Of a stretch of DNA of 64,000 nucleotides, positions 11,000 to 23,025 are shown piece by piece. The stretch spans positions 58,585,533 through 58,649,532 of the forward strand of contig NC_090444.1 in assembly GCF_031143425.1 (NCBI RefSeq). The letters run 5' to 3'. This DNA is from Pleurodeles waltl (lineage: Eukaryota > Chordata > Amphibia > Caudata > Salamandridae). The stretch's first letter is position 1. Every line of letters begins with the position of its first letter. The position numbers and the translations under genes are program-made. The notes under the pieces were generated by a model. The model searched no databases. It saw only the letters and a program-made list of their open reading frames with translations, and had not been told where the DNA came from.

Positions 11000-13782
11000 A
11001 CCGAATGGTTATAATCATTGGAAGGTGCCATTTGCATCATGTTGGAGAGCATCTAGCAAGGCAAACAACATCTGTGATTGAATCACACTCTCAGATTAGG
11101 CAGTTGGTGGGTGGTGCAGTTTCATCCTGGCCCGGACCTGGAGTTTCAGCTGGTCCTGCATTACCATCCTCTGAGCAATCTGAAACAACCCAGCAAGCTT
11201 ATGCGCCTAGATCCCTGACAGCTCATAGGGCTGAGCCTCCTAACCCTACAGAAGGAGGATCTGGTGTGGCTCATTGCAGTAGGAATGAGGGGCAATGGAA
11301 GGATTACCACTATCCTCAAGAGGATAGTGGTAACATACAAACTACCACCCCCTGTTAATATTCTGCCCCCATCATCGCCTCCCTACGTTGTCATTCTATG
11401 TGGAGTCACAAAGCTGACGGTGGGCCTGTTTGAATCACAGGAGTAACTAATAAATGCTTGCATTTGGTTAGGTAAAAATAAGAACTTTCCTACTAGACTG
11501 GCATATAAGATACTATCAACACACATGGTCAAGTGGGTAGGCCCAGGACGAGCTGACCACCAGATGGATTGTGTGATTATGAATTTTAAAGACCCTGAGA
11601 TAGAATTCAGGTTAATGAGTGATGATAGCCATTGTAGAGAGGTGGGCCCGGAAATTGAGCTTTTGTCAGTGGGCTACTTCTATAAACCTACTCTAAGCAC
11701 AAGACTCAGTTTCTTTCCGTCAGGCGTAAACTACCAGTCAAGGTTATCTGAGTTACTTAGTAGCGAACCTGGGCAGTATGGGCACTTTAATGTACCAGTC
11801 CCGCAGAAAAAACTGTGGTCTGTTTTATCAGATATGGGCATGCCAAGTGACATTTTGCCTGTAATTATTCGCTTGCACAAGGACAATCAAGCTGTCATTC
11901 GGTGGGGGGGCCAAGGACAAATCACTGAACTGATGGGTATTGATAAAGGTGTTAAACAAGGGAGTGTTCTCACCCCTATCCTATTCTCTCTGTTTTTAAA
12001 TGAGGTAGTCAAGTTTTTGTCTATCCCTCTGGCAGACGCCCCCTCGATTGGTAAGCACAAAATAACAACCCTTCTATTTGGAGATGATACCTCAGTGGTA
12101 GCTAAGACTCAAGCTAGCCTCCAGCGTTTGCTGAATAGATTTGAAGAATTTTGTATAAATAGGAGTCTTGCTATTAATAGTAGCAAGACTAAATTTATGG
12201 TTAGTAATCCGCATAGGTCTTTTAGAGGGATCCTGAAACTGGGTCGTGACATCTTAGAGAGAGTGAATACTTTTGATTACTTAGGCATTAAGCTGTCAAA
12301 TAACATGACATGGCAACCCCATGTTGATAAAATTGGAATCAAATGAAGGCAAATAGCTGGTGTTGTTCTGCCGGAACATAGAGCATCCTTTTCCAGGCAA
12401 GTAGCAGCTTCTAAACATATTTATGAGTTAAAAGCGGTGGCATTGGCATTGTATGGGGCCGAACTCTGGCGTTAATGAGCTAACCAGGTTGGAGCATAAG
12501 TTTATTAGAACCCTAGTTTAACTGCCAGCTAGTACCCCATTCCTACCACTGAAATTGGATATGGTTGGCAATCCATTGGGGACAAGGCCAGGCTGTGACC
12601 CTTGTTGTATTGGAGAAGATTGAAGACTACTTGGGAGCTTGACAATTATGCTGTTGCATTTAAGGAGGTATTAAGGAGCGATGTGTCACATAATATCTCA
12701 TGGCTCAAGAATATTAAGAAGCTGCCAACTGCCTTAGACTTGCAAGCTACTTGGGATTTTAATCAACTAGAATTAATCCCTTCAAAGGCTCAACTGAAGT
12801 GGTGTTATTGGTCCTGGGTCCATCAGGAGGACTTAGCCTCTGGAGGCAGAAGTCCCGTATCAAGTTTGGACTTCAAGGCCGCTAGGGCTTTGGAATCGGA
12901 TTAAGATTTTATTTCAGAGTGAAGTGATAGGAAGCTTTATATTCCATTCAGAATTTGTTCCCTCCGTCTGAGGTCCTTCACAATTAGCTGGGCGTCAAAT
13001 TCTGTAGCATCATCTCTATGCCCTGGCTTAAGGTCAGCCAAGGAATCAGTTGGTCTTTTTTATTTGCTTGCCGGGCCTATGAAGGTCTGTGCATGAAGTG
13101 GATGAAACCGGTTGCTAGGGCTTTAGGGACGTGCAATAGCAAATATGCTTTAAGAATTTAACAATCGGGCCCTATCCCTTTGTACGCCTGTACAGTTTCA
13201 AAATTCCTTGGTTCATCAAGGCAAAGGCGATTAAGCAATGGGAATTGAATGAGTGATAGTGTTGTCCCACTGCTCCAGGAGGGGTGTCGGGACCAGGGTA
13301 TTGTTGCCTTTACTTGTGCTGCTCTGCCAGTAAATTGATAGAGTTGCTCATTTATTAAAAAGGGCCTTTGTGTAAAGAAGCCTTTGTTTTCTATACTCTG
13401 GCCGAGAAGTCATGTGTTGTGTAAGCTGACACAGCTGCCTAAGTTGTAAACGATGTAGCTGATTCCCCGTTTCATTTTGTATTTTGCTGGTGGCTCTTCA
13501 ATACTGTATTTCGTTTTTTGTATGAATCGTCCTGTTTCCACCTTTCATATTTTTTTACAGTGGTACCTCTTAGAGGTATGTTAATGGCGTCTCTGTCCTC
13601 TGTGTCCAGAGCCCAGGGTTCTTTATCTGGCAATGGCAGAGAGTATTATGTATGAAGTTTAGTAGTGTTTTTATTGCTGTTTTTACTTAGCTAAATCTTT
13701 TGAGTATTTATTGGTAGTATGTGTGGTGCATTTATGGCCTTTGTTGCTGAAATAAAGCTTATTTGAATTTGAATTTGAAAAG
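11000..13782 (+). mobile_element. LINE copy A of an unplaced family, degenerate
   Basis: A non-LTR retrotransposon with internal deletion. A possible endonuclease end (RADHQ near 11,550) runs into RT sequence: KLWSVLSDMG, then GVKQGSVLTPILFSLF (about 11,950), then LLFGDDTS (about 12,075, FGDD in place of YADD), then TFDYLGIKLSNNMTW. A 273-codon frame (11,525-12,346) is open. After it the frame is lost, but YGAELW, a CPG..ESV..F remnant of a C-terminal zinc finger (about 13,020) and the collinear C-terminus match copy B at 15,097-16,646. The 3' end is AATAAAGCTTATT followed by (GAATTT)n at 13,755-13,782. The 5' limit is uncertain. The clade is not clear from motifs; it is neither L2 nor L1. 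Confidence 0.75.
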
Positions 13783-13799
13783 CAACAACAATGAAATAA

Positions 13800-15082
13800 G
13801 AAAGTCACACAACATGAAAAAAATCTGACAGCAATTTATAAACATAGGTTATATTTATATACATTTTTAAAAACCAACATATGCAAAATCTACCAGCGAA
13901 TTCTGGAGATATAGATTATCAAAGAAAACATCAATCTTAGCGTTTTAGTCTAAAGCACAAACAAGCAACGGTCACCAACAAGTTTTTTTTGGACAGACAA
14001 ACGCAATCTCAAGTACAGTTCTAGAAGTTACACCAGAATCACCATAGACTTTAACAGAGTGATCCTGATGCTGAGGATTCAGGATGCTGAGGATGCTTAA
14101 AGATGCTCTGCATGCTATGCGGTCAACAGAGATATCCTTGCTGTTATTCCTCGGTCCACGTGTCAGGTGGGGTGACTTCAGCCACGGAGGTTGTGGCCCC
14201 TCGAAGTCCTCTTTGAGGCAGTACAATGCCAGCTACAGCTGAGCTACCACAACACAGAGGGTCCAGCTGTTTTCTTTGGTGAGAGTTAGTGTCCATCTTG
14301 GGTGATCAAACCACATTCTGGTAACTATACTGGGTCTGGCAAGTATGGGTGTAACCTTTGAGTTTGAATAGAGGTCTTCTTGGCTGCACGTAGGTGGTCA
14401 GTGGCCATTCCTTGAAGTTGGTGACTTACTACCTAAATAGGCTACTTCCAGCGTTTGTATCCTTAGTGCTGGGACAGGAGGTCAGTAGATTGACCCTTGG
14501 AGTCAAGACTTCAGTCGGGGTCTTAGGATCAACTTTTCCATGAGCCAGGAACCACAGGCACAGCGTTTGGTGCAGCCTCTCTTGCCAGGTCTAGGGGTCA
14601 GTAGGGCAGTTCTTCTTAATTTTCCCTCCAGTAGAGATGTGATCTGAGGTTTGAAGTGCCAGTGGTGCTATATTTATGCCCGGAAAGTGCCCTGAGGGGA
14701 GGATGCGGTCACTAGACAATGGGCTACCAGGAACTCTCCCGCCTAATGATGACTTCTGGCTATGTGTGACATCGAGCAATCCCACAGTGTGCTATTCTGC
14801 CCACTCTCAAGAAGTCTGAATCATTCCTTGGTCCTGAGGAGCCTGGAAGCCCATCCAAGAGGTGTGGCTATCTGTGGGCCACACCCCCATGATGAAACAG
14901 GTTTTACTATTGTTTTCCCTTCTCTGTTCCTGCCCCCAGCCTGTCAACCTGAACAAAGGGGCAGCCCTCCCCAAGTGTGTGTGCCACTTGCCCATCAAAG
15001 GCAGCTTCTCACTTTGAAGCTCGACTTTTGGGCTAACATCCTGAGTGGCTTCCTGCAAGAGGAAGGTAACACCTCCCTCTGT
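13800..15082 (-). mobile_element. Reversed long LTR, distal part
   Basis: Read on the minus strand this continues the LTR that starts at 17,292. The LTR was split by the LINE at 15,097-16,646. It is rich in short pyrimidine/CTG segments, as in the other LTR copies, and has no coding motifs. The far end near 13,800 is not resolved. Confidence 0.5.
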
Positions 15083-15096
15083 GGAAGGACTCTATT
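15083..15096. repeat. Target site duplication of LINE copy B (left)
   Basis: GGAAGGACTCTATT here is repeated exactly at 16,647-16,660 on the other side of the LINE, as expected for target-primed reverse transcription. Confidence 0.9.
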
Positions 15097-16646
15097 CATC
15101 ATCATCATCATCATTAGCTTTATTTCGGTAAATATAAATACCATAAAAGCACATCACATAAAAAAGGAACGGCAAGCTACATGATAAACAATTTAAGTCA
15201 TAAAAGATTAAAAAGGAGAGAAAAAAGAAGAGAGAAATATTTAAACATAAGCAGTTCCCTACTGGAAAATCGCACCTTATAGTTATACGTAAAAACACAT
15301 TGTGGGTAAAAGAATAAAATACAAGCCTGGCAAACCATATCAGATAAAAAGGACGTTTCTATTTAAAAAGTATCTAAGAACAAAACGAGATAAAAACAGC
15401 AGGTGGGGAATACGTCTGAACCAATAAAAGTAATATGTGCATACAATAATAAGTCCATCAATTGTTGCTTGCCACATTCATTGTTAAATTTCCCTCTGCT
15501 TTTTTAAGCGTGTTCAGTCTGATACGCCAGATTGAATCTAAATATTTTGACAAACAACAAACCACTAAAACCGATGAATCAGATTTAAAAATTCTCAAAG
15601 CTAGCGAGCAGTTTTTAAAACCCTTACTTCTGCACAGAGGAATAATCCAACGGGCTCTTTGTTTGGAGTATGCGGGGCATTGGAAGAGAATATGAGTTAC
15701 TGATTCTTCTCTGGCACAGCCCATCGGACACATCTTAGAAGAACAACTAAAATTAGACCATTTATATGTGAGGGAACGCAAAGGAAGGGAGCCCACCCTG
15801 AATCTGATGTATAATGAACGAGCAAACGGAGAAGATACTATATCCATATATTGGGCAAATTCATAATGGCATTTAAAATATAGAAAGTTTCCCGTCATGG
15901 ATGATGGCGAGACAACGGACAATTGGGAAAGTTGAGCGTGGAGCCAGAAAGCATCCTTTAGTGTCTGGGTTGCGTTCTTAGGGATAGATAATGGTTCCTT
16001 CCAATAGGACCCCAAACCAAGAAGCGAGAGGGTCCTTTCTACATATGCACACCACTTGATTTTGGAGCTAGTGTTGTTGGCCATCAAGTTAACTAGTGCA
16101 CATCTATAATGGACGAGAGAATCTGTTGACCATAAGCGAATCCAGTACAACAGGGGCTTGAGTGCAACAATCTGGTTGATAGAAGGGAGATTTAGGTCCA
16201 TGCGTATTGGGAGCAGTGGGGTGCTGGGAGGAACTCTTAGCAGTGACCTTAAAAAAGAGTTCTCCACTTTTATCAAATCATCTAGGCAACAGTGGCCCCA
16301 CAGTTCAGCTCCATAAATTGCTCCCCCTGTTGCTTGTAGTTTATAAATTTCTACTGCGGGCGTCATGGCAAAGCTAGGAGATATAGCTGCAAATCTTGCA
16401 ATACCACTCGCTCGCTGTTGCAATCGTAAAGTTGCCTTCTGGATGTGGCGCTGCCACTTGTGCGAGTCTTCTAATTTCAGGCCTAAATAATCAAAGTCGC
16501 TGACTCTTTCCAGCGCGGCACCCTCTAAATAAATAGGTCGTCGCATTCTGCCTTTCCTATCGCCAAACACCATGCACTTGGTTTTTAATCGGTTAATTTC
16601 AAGCCCATAATCATTGCAATAGTCAATGAATCTTGAAAGCAGGGTT
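15097..16646 (-). mobile_element. LINE copy B, 5' truncated, with C-terminal RT and zinc finger
   Basis: Minus-strand copy of the same LINE family as 11,000-13,782. From its 5' end it encodes the end of the RT (CNDYGLEINRLKTKCMVFG), FDYLGLKLEDSHKW, AIYGAELWG, LLYWIRLW, then a Cys/His knuckle CPMGCAREESVTHILFQC and a further stretch of about 65 residues to the stop at 15,458. The reading frame is open throughout the element and also runs on into the flanking LTR up to 17,101, which gives a chimeric 547-codon frame. The 3' end carries an AATAAAGCT motif followed by (ATGATG)n, which is the ATC array at 15,097-15,115 on +. The catalytic RT core is missing because of 5' truncation. Confidence 0.88.
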
Positions 16647-16660
16647 GGAAGGACTCTATT

Positions 16661-17292
16661 GTTTCTAAGCCTGGGAGTCACTGACACGTCTCCCCATGAG
16701 GGCAGAAGGCTGTCTGTTGGCCAGCATCTGCAAAGGCCACAGAAAAATTGGGCAACAGAGAGGCAACTTTCTAAAATGTTGCTTTTCCTCAGCAGTGGCA
16801 TTAAATTTAACTTGGCCATCAAGTTGGTTTTAATATCAAAGATTACCTTGAAGTACCAAATTGGGTTGCCCCATTCGGAAGTAAGTAGGGCTTGAGTGCC
16901 AGCCTGTAACCCTGTTATTAAGGGAAGTGGTGGTTTTGCCATTGTTTTAAATGACAAAGTTGATCTACCCGTTTTAAAACTGCTCTTCCAGGCTGCAATG
17001 GCAGGCTCAGAGCCATTTTGCCACACACTAGGTGGCATAAGCAGTGCTGTAGTCCTGGGTGGACATTCTGTTTTACCTGTTCTGGGTACCCTGGTCACCA
17101 TTACTAGGGACTTATAAGTAAGTCAGTTTATGCCAATTGGAGGTAGTCAATTCATCATTACCTTTGCAGTGGGTTTGAACACTGGCACTGAGGTCTGGTT
17201 AGCAGGTGTCAGAGCACTCTCAGAATCGAAAAACAAACAGTGTCAGTCCAAAACATAGGGGGTGATCAATCAAAAAGAGACATTTCCTTACA
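16661..17292 (-). mobile_element. Reversed long LTR, 5' part
   Basis: On the minus strand this begins TGTAAGGAAATGTCTC at 17,292 and includes TTATAAGTCCCTAGTAATGG, shared with other LTR copies in the window. It is interrupted at 16,660 by the LINE. The start matches the TGT..GGAAA terminus of the LTRs at 34,308, 52,418 (reverse) and 62,799. Confidence 0.65.
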
Positions 17293-19600
17293 TAGTATGA
17301 CAGGTCCGAAGCTGTCCTATGAGAAAAACTAAAGTTCAGCTTAAAATCATCACTCTGCTGTCATTAGTATGGGACAAGCTACTAGAATAATTCAAATACT
17401 ATTTGTAATTTTTATTAAAAGTCCATTTTAGCGGTTGACAGTTTTAATAAAAATTAGGAAAAGTTACTTTTAAAAAGCTAGTCTTTCCCTGAACCTCCAG
17501 TAAGCTAATTAGTATTAGCCCACCAGCAACTGGTTCCTGTCAATGCTTCCCCTTAACGAGTTGTGAAAGCTGCTCCAAGAGCAGAAACAATGGCATAGGC
17601 TTTCTGGCAGGAAGACTTGAGTGTGATGGATCAGCTCAGGAAGAGCATATTGGGAGGATTCAGGAACATCACGAACCTGAAATAGTTGAGGCCTGCCTAC
17701 TAATAATTATGGGTAAAAGGATACTTAGGAATTAGAAGTATTTTGTTTCCTGGGCTCTCTGTAGTCTGAAGGTAGACATCTTGACCAGGCGAAGGGACTA
17801 AAAGAATCCTGGTGACACCAGGACTTCTGCTGCTACACTATATGAATTTCTGCCGCTCAGACCTTTTCTCGCCATGACCAAAGGCATCAGTGGGACCTCA
17901 TTCAATGGCTATCTTGTTTCAAGAGGACTTCATCAGACACATCCCACAAAAGTGCCCTGCTGAAGGATTTCAATTTCCATTTCAGAGACCAAGTCAGAAG
18001 GTATAATCTTTGACTGGGATGGCCTCCTTGGTTTATCCATCTAGTGCTCTACTGCGTTTAGCCTGAAGTAGTTTGTAGGTCCCAGTCAACCACAAACAGT
18101 GACTTCTCAATGCAATTTACTTTTTCTTGACACATTAGTGCCTTAAATCTGTAAAAATTCATATCTTTGGTTGCTGTTACTGGACTTTTGTTGTTTTGGT
18201 GTAATTTTACTCTTTTGATTTTTCTCTATTTCTCACAACTATTAGGAATTGGTTGTAGGCTTTTAATTGTGCTGTGGTTTAGCTCTTCTAACTGTTTTGT
18301 TACTGCAATAGTTTTTCTTAGGCTAAGCCTGTCTGGCATGTGCAAGAACAACCTGCAGGTTCAGCTGAGGCTTAAACGAATGAAGCCTTGTTTTACCCTG
18401 ACAAGTTTGTGGCCTTATTCCTTGTGTTGGACTCACATCCACACCAATTAATAACCACATTTATACTCAGTATAAACAATTAATATGCGCCTGATTGAGA
18501 TTTTCACTGATTACTCAGTAAAGGCTGGTGGTGTCAAATATTAATAACCCCAGTTACAACACGGGTTCGATCCAATTCCGGATTAGGGGGCTGGGTTCCC
18601 AATAATGTAAAAAAACAGGCAATGCTCCTGACAACCATAGATTCACCAAACCTGTTTATATACCACATAACTACTTTGCTCTACTAACTCATACCTTCAT
18701 TTTCTTAATCCAAAGCACAGCTACATTAAATTCTTGAAAGATAAATCAATTATCCACTTCATATTGTGACCTGCTGCTCTGTTTAAATGTATTTGCATCA
18801 AATAGCTCATGTACACCATATATGTATTTATAAAACTTACCAAAGCACTAACTTATCTGTGTACAATATACATGAACTGACAACACTTACAAGACAAAAA
18901 TGTATAATGACTTAAATAAATAATTTTTTTTTAGAAATCATAAACACCAGTCATAAACCAAATTCATCACAATATCACGACATTCACATAAAAAGTGTCC
19001 GTTTATTGCCTCAAGAAATGAAAGCTATTACAGAGAAAACGCAACATATAAAAGCGTCTAACAAATCTCATGCCGTTTGGCAAATTCGCAACTTCCCTCG
19101 TTCCATCATTTAAGTTGAAGAAATCAGTAGGCCATTTATTTGCTGTTTTTGCCCCTTTCTGCTTCAGAGTACTCAAAAATTATACTCAGCTCATAGTCAG
19201 TGTGGGACTAGTCTCCATCAACCCACTTATACACGCCAGTGCGTTTCTGCCTTCAAAAGGGGCCTTTTTTTATAACGATCTTTCTCAGGGCTAGAATTTA
19301 GATGTGTGACACTCTTTAGTAAGTACTCAGAGTACGGGGTCTGAGTAGACAGAAGACTATTAGTAAGCGGCTACACAGTTCACCCCTCAGCACTACTCAG
19401 CAGTGCTTCTCTGCTCACCTGACCCTCAACACCACGCTGTCCACTGCTGATGTACCACACTGCACAACACAATAGGAGCTTTCACATACATCCACTTCAG
19501 GTTCTCCTGTAACAGCACACACACTCCACAAGTACCAGCAACACCACTAACCCCTCAACTTAACACCACTAAACACACCAAATCCACAACCCATTAGCCA
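17293..19600. other. Unassigned non-coding sequence
   Basis: No gene recognised. The stretch 17,300-18,400 has the style of LTR sequence but I could not match it to another copy here. 18,450-19,600 is AT-rich. GGTTCGATCC at about 18,565 resembles a Pol III B box, but the flanks do not fold as a tRNA T-arm. Confidence 0.35.
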
Positions 19601-19607
19601 CCCGCAT

Positions 19608-20440
19608 TCATGCTTCTCAACACACGATCTCCCAGCAAACACGCTACAAAGATCTGGGACCTACTCAGCAACAACACGCCATACCTAATTTTTCTCACGG
19701 GAACCTGGCTGAGCCCAACATTGGCACCCAGCATCTCCATGGCTATCCCAACGGGCTATAAGGTCACACAACAGAACTGCCTTCACAAGCCAGGAGGAGA
19801 ACTCACCACATGGACACCATCAAATGCTCTACATCCAGGGAGAACAATACCACCTTCATGGAACACATGCACTTCAAACTGCAAATCGGTGACAGACTCA
19901 CCCTAAAGGGAACACTGACCAAACCAACCACCTGGACCGCATACCAACTTCAGCAGCCTCATCAGGGACTTCATTGCCCACTTCACCATCATCTCCAGGG
20001 ACTTCAGACTACTCATAATTCTCAGCGTCTCAGTTTCCACATAGAGGACCAAATGGACCCCTGCTCCACAGATCTTCTCTAAAGGCTGGAATACAATGGA
20101 CTCACCCAGCTCATCCCGATACATATTGTAGGACACAAACTCAACCCAATCTTCACCATCTGCAACAGGATCATAAATGACTCTACCTCACCACTCACAT
20201 GGACCGACCACTCTATCACACACTTCCAAATCATGACACCAAGCCAACATCAGCCTATCAAGCATCAGCTGTGGATAAATCTCAGAAGCAAACTGGCTCA
20301 AGACCCTCAACATGGACCAACCCAGCAGCACTAACAACCTCAACAAGAGCATCCCCCAACTTCAACAAATTGTTCAAGAACTTCTAAGACACCCTCACAC
20401 CCATCAAAACTGACAGACAAAGAAGAACAAACAAGCCAGC
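19608..20440 (+). mobile_element. L2/CR1-like LINE, endonuclease fragment
   Basis: The translation starts LLNTRSPSKHATKIWDLL, followed by FLTGTWLSP (the E-T-W block of AP-type LINE endonucleases, here with Glu replaced by Gly), SISMAIPTGYKV and, further on, WTDHSITHFQI at about 20,200. This order is that of the N-terminal endonuclease of CR1/L2 LINEs. The frame is broken several times, so it is a remnant. It ends shortly before the retroviral LTR. Confidence 0.7.
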
Positions 20441-20563
20441 TGGTCATGACTGTTTAATCACGGAGATCCAGGCGCAATCCTACAACATGTCCGAGCTCAT
20501 GGCACACCTTGATACGAGGATAAACAGGTTCAGATATACCCTGACAATACCAAAAATGTAAAA

Positions 20564-21521
20564 TGTTGCGTATGCTCTCATTATTCTAATGAGACTACTG
20601 GATTTCCTGCGGTGTGAGAGACTGAGTCTGACCCACGACATGTGACGCCGGTCGCTCCAATCCGGGTTTTGCTCCGGCTAACTAGCAGTGCCTCATATCT
20701 ACCCAAAGGCAGGGATGATTGGGCAGCCGAGCGTATGACATACTTGATTTCTCAGGGAAATCGTTGTCTCTCAGGTCTCATCCTTTTCTCTCAATTACAT
20801 TGGTATCACATACACAATGACAAATAGAGGCAGTATATGTTTCAATAATGTTTTAAAAAGCAACTGCATCTTAGATAGCAAAGCATAGGCTGCAATAACC
20901 AGGATGATACATCATGACAAGATTAAAATTTTGACAAGGAGAGTAAAGCATAGAAATAACGCTACCATATTGTCACTAGAGTCAATGGACTGATTCCTAC
21001 CTAGGCTATAATGGAGCACAGCGTGTTAAGCTCCTATTCTGCCCTTCAGGTTCCCCTGGGAAGACATCATCCCCCATACCTGAGCAAAGGCCTGAAGTCT
21101 GCATAAGCAGCTGTAGCGAAGCGTTCAGGAATCAGCATACAGTTGTGGTTCTCTGGCTGGAATCTCCCTCTAACGTTTAAGGGACAGGGAAGTGTTTTTA
21201 TAACACAACAGCTGATGTTCTGACAAAATGTCCCTACGTAAGGATGTGTATTTTCTATGAATGTCAGAGACAAAACACTGCAGCACGTTCACCGGCAACC
21301 TATCTTACTGCAGCCTTGGAAAAGCACAGAGTGAGCTAGAATGTCTTGTTTGAGAACAGAGTGCTGATCTAGGCAAAACAGTTAGATAGACCGTAAAAGA
21401 GGCTATTGTACTACTAATAAAGCGAAGCCAAATAAAATATATCTAGGTTAAGGTGCACAACGGCAGGCCTAGTATGTTAAAATAACATGCATGGAGCTAT
21501 AACTAAAATGGCTACACAACA
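20564..21521 (-). repeat. 3' LTR of the retrovirus
   Basis: On the minus strand it begins TGTTGTGTAGCC at 21,521 and ends ..CGCAACA at 20,564. It aligns along its length with 44,435-45,414. A polypurine tract lies directly before its start. Confidence 0.88.
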
Positions 21522-21533
21522 CCCTCCCCTTGT
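21522..21533 (-). promoter_or_regulatory. Polypurine tract
   Basis: ACAAGGGGAGGG on the minus strand abuts the LTR start TGTTGTG. This is the position and composition of the retroviral plus-strand primer. Confidence 0.85.
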
Positions 21534-21773
21534 CAGTTGAAGGTGGTTTAAAGCCTAAAAATATATAAAAGCTTCTAAACTCAACCTAAGATATATATAA
21601 AAAATGTCAATAGTGACAAGTTAAAAGGACACATGAGCATATATAAAAGGACAATTTAAAATGTTAACATGTGGCTTAAAAAGGACTGAATTTCAAGAGT
21701 CAGGGTTATTGTTTTAAATTTCCAATCGATTCTGGAACAATAGAGGACAGGAAATCTTCCACTTCAACAGGTG
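21534..21773 (-). other. Short non-coding stretch between the last ORF and the 3' LTR
   Basis: AT-rich, with two TATATA-containing segments (about 21,560 and 21,645). No reading frame of note. Confidence 0.4.
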
Positions 21774-22232
21774 TTAAAGTTGGGAAGGCATCGCGAGAAA
21801 GACCAAGGAGCAGTTGTGTTCCATAGCCTGAGCCTCAGCCAAGGATGCATTACGTGGTGTGCCCAATAATGAGTTAAGAGCCACATCCTCCAGGAAGGGC
21901 AACTCATAAGCAGCTTCCCGAAGCAAACAAACCCTCAATGCGCATGACTGGTAATGAGCCCTCAGCGAGAACATGAACAGATCAGCGTCCAATGAAAGCA
22001 AGCGCTGCGTAGAAAGACAAACTTCCAGTGCATGTTCGTAAGAGCACCAGAGACACCGAAACACAGGCTGTACACACTGCAAGACCGGTCTGAATGACAG
22101 AGACCAGTCACACTCCAATTGCTCCTGGAGTGTTGCTCCAAAATACTGCATCATGCGTTCACGATACAGCTGCGCTGCACTGATGGGAACGCTTTCATTC
22201 CTCCTTGTTGCGGTGGGACAGCCATTGCGCAA
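21774..22232 (-). CDS. 152-codon ORF downstream of env, possible viral accessory protein
   Basis: Uninterrupted frame that starts inside the 3' end of env in a different frame and ends 252 bp before the LTR. The product begins MRNGCPTATRRNE, has several Cys (CVQPVFRCLWC, CALRVCLL) and Leu-rich helices (LPFLEDVALNSLL). I do not recognise a domain. Its place matches that of the regulatory (transactivator) genes of complex retroviruses such as foamy viruses, which is the only basis for the suggestion. It is unbroken although pol and env are not, which could be chance for this length. It could also be a remnant of a longer gene or a chance frame. Confidence 0.45.
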   Translation of the reverse strand: MRNGCPTATRRNESVPISAAQLYRERMMQYFGATLQEQLECDWSLSFRPVLQCVQPVFRCLWCSYEHALEVCLSTQRLLSLDADLFMFSLRAHYQSCALRVCLLREAAYELPFLEDVALNSLLGTPRNASLAEAQAMEHNCSLVFLAMPSQL

Positions 22233-22477
22233 AAAAATAACAACAGCAAAACACCAACTATTATAGCCAAAGTTATTGGAAATCCCCCGAAAATACTGGA
22301 GAATATTGAGTGGATGGCTGATAGTATTAAACCGAATATGGAGGAGAAGATGTGAACTAAACCAGAACCAACAGCCTTAAAGAAATTTGCGATTTCAAAA
22401 GTACTGGACGCATTAAATATCCGTCCCACGAGTTCACTAAAGTGTCTTGAAAGTTGGTACTTAAAAGGGACTGTTGT

Positions 22478-23025
22478 GGCGGTCATTCTGACCGCGGCGG
22501 GCGGCGGTTGCCGCCCGCCATGCGGTTACCGGCATATGACCGCACCGCGGTCAAAAGACCGCGCGGTCATTCTGGCTTTCCCGCTGGGCCGGCGGGCGAC
22601 CGCCAAAAGGCCGCCCGCCGACCCAGCGGGAAAACCCCCTCAACAATGAAGACGGCTCCGAATGGAGCCGGCGGAGTTGAGATGGTGCGACGAGTGCAGT
22701 GCCAAGCAGACACTGAAAATCATTATGGGGCCCCCAGGGACCCCCCGACGCCCGTTCCCGCCATCCTGTTCCTGGCGGTTTTTACCGCCAGGACCAGGAT
22801 GGCGGGAAGGGGGTCGGAATCCACATGGCGGTGCTGCGAGCAGCGCCGCCATGGAGGATTCACTGGGCCAGGGGTAAACCGGCGGAAAACCGCTGGTTGC
22901 CCTTTTCTGACCGCGGCTTTACCGCCGTGGTCAGAATGTCCCAGGAAGCACCGCCAGCCTGTTGGCGGTGCTTCCGCGGTCCCCGGCCCTGGCGGTCCAT
23001 GACCACCAGGGTCGGAATGACCCCC
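22478..23025. mobile_element. GC-rich MITE A (Harbinger-like ends) in env
   Basis: Termini GGCGGTCATTCTGACC and, reversed from the other end, GGGGGTCATTCCGACC. TGT flanks both sides (22,475-22,477 and 23,026-23,028). The 548-bp body is GC-rich and built of inverted CCGCCGGC/GGCGGT segments with no conserved protein. The ends resemble those of the 12-kb Harbinger element at 26,187 and of MITE B. It is probably a non-autonomous derivative. Open frames through it are by-products of its base composition. Confidence 0.8.

Noticed and set aside
15458..17101. A single 547-residue gene on the minus strand
   Set aside because: The N-terminal third is read from LTR sequence and only 15,458-16,646 is LINE. 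The 14-bp duplication marks the join.
18540..18600. tRNA gene or tRNA-derived SINE from the B-box-like GGTTCGATCC
   Set aside because: The flanking bases do not pair as a T-stem and no A box or acceptor stem is visible at the right distance.
20560..20563. AAAA target duplication as firm proof of the proviral ends
   Set aside because: It matches 45,415-45,418, but four A residues in A-rich flanks carry little weight; the LTR ends are set by the LTR alignment, PBS and PPT.
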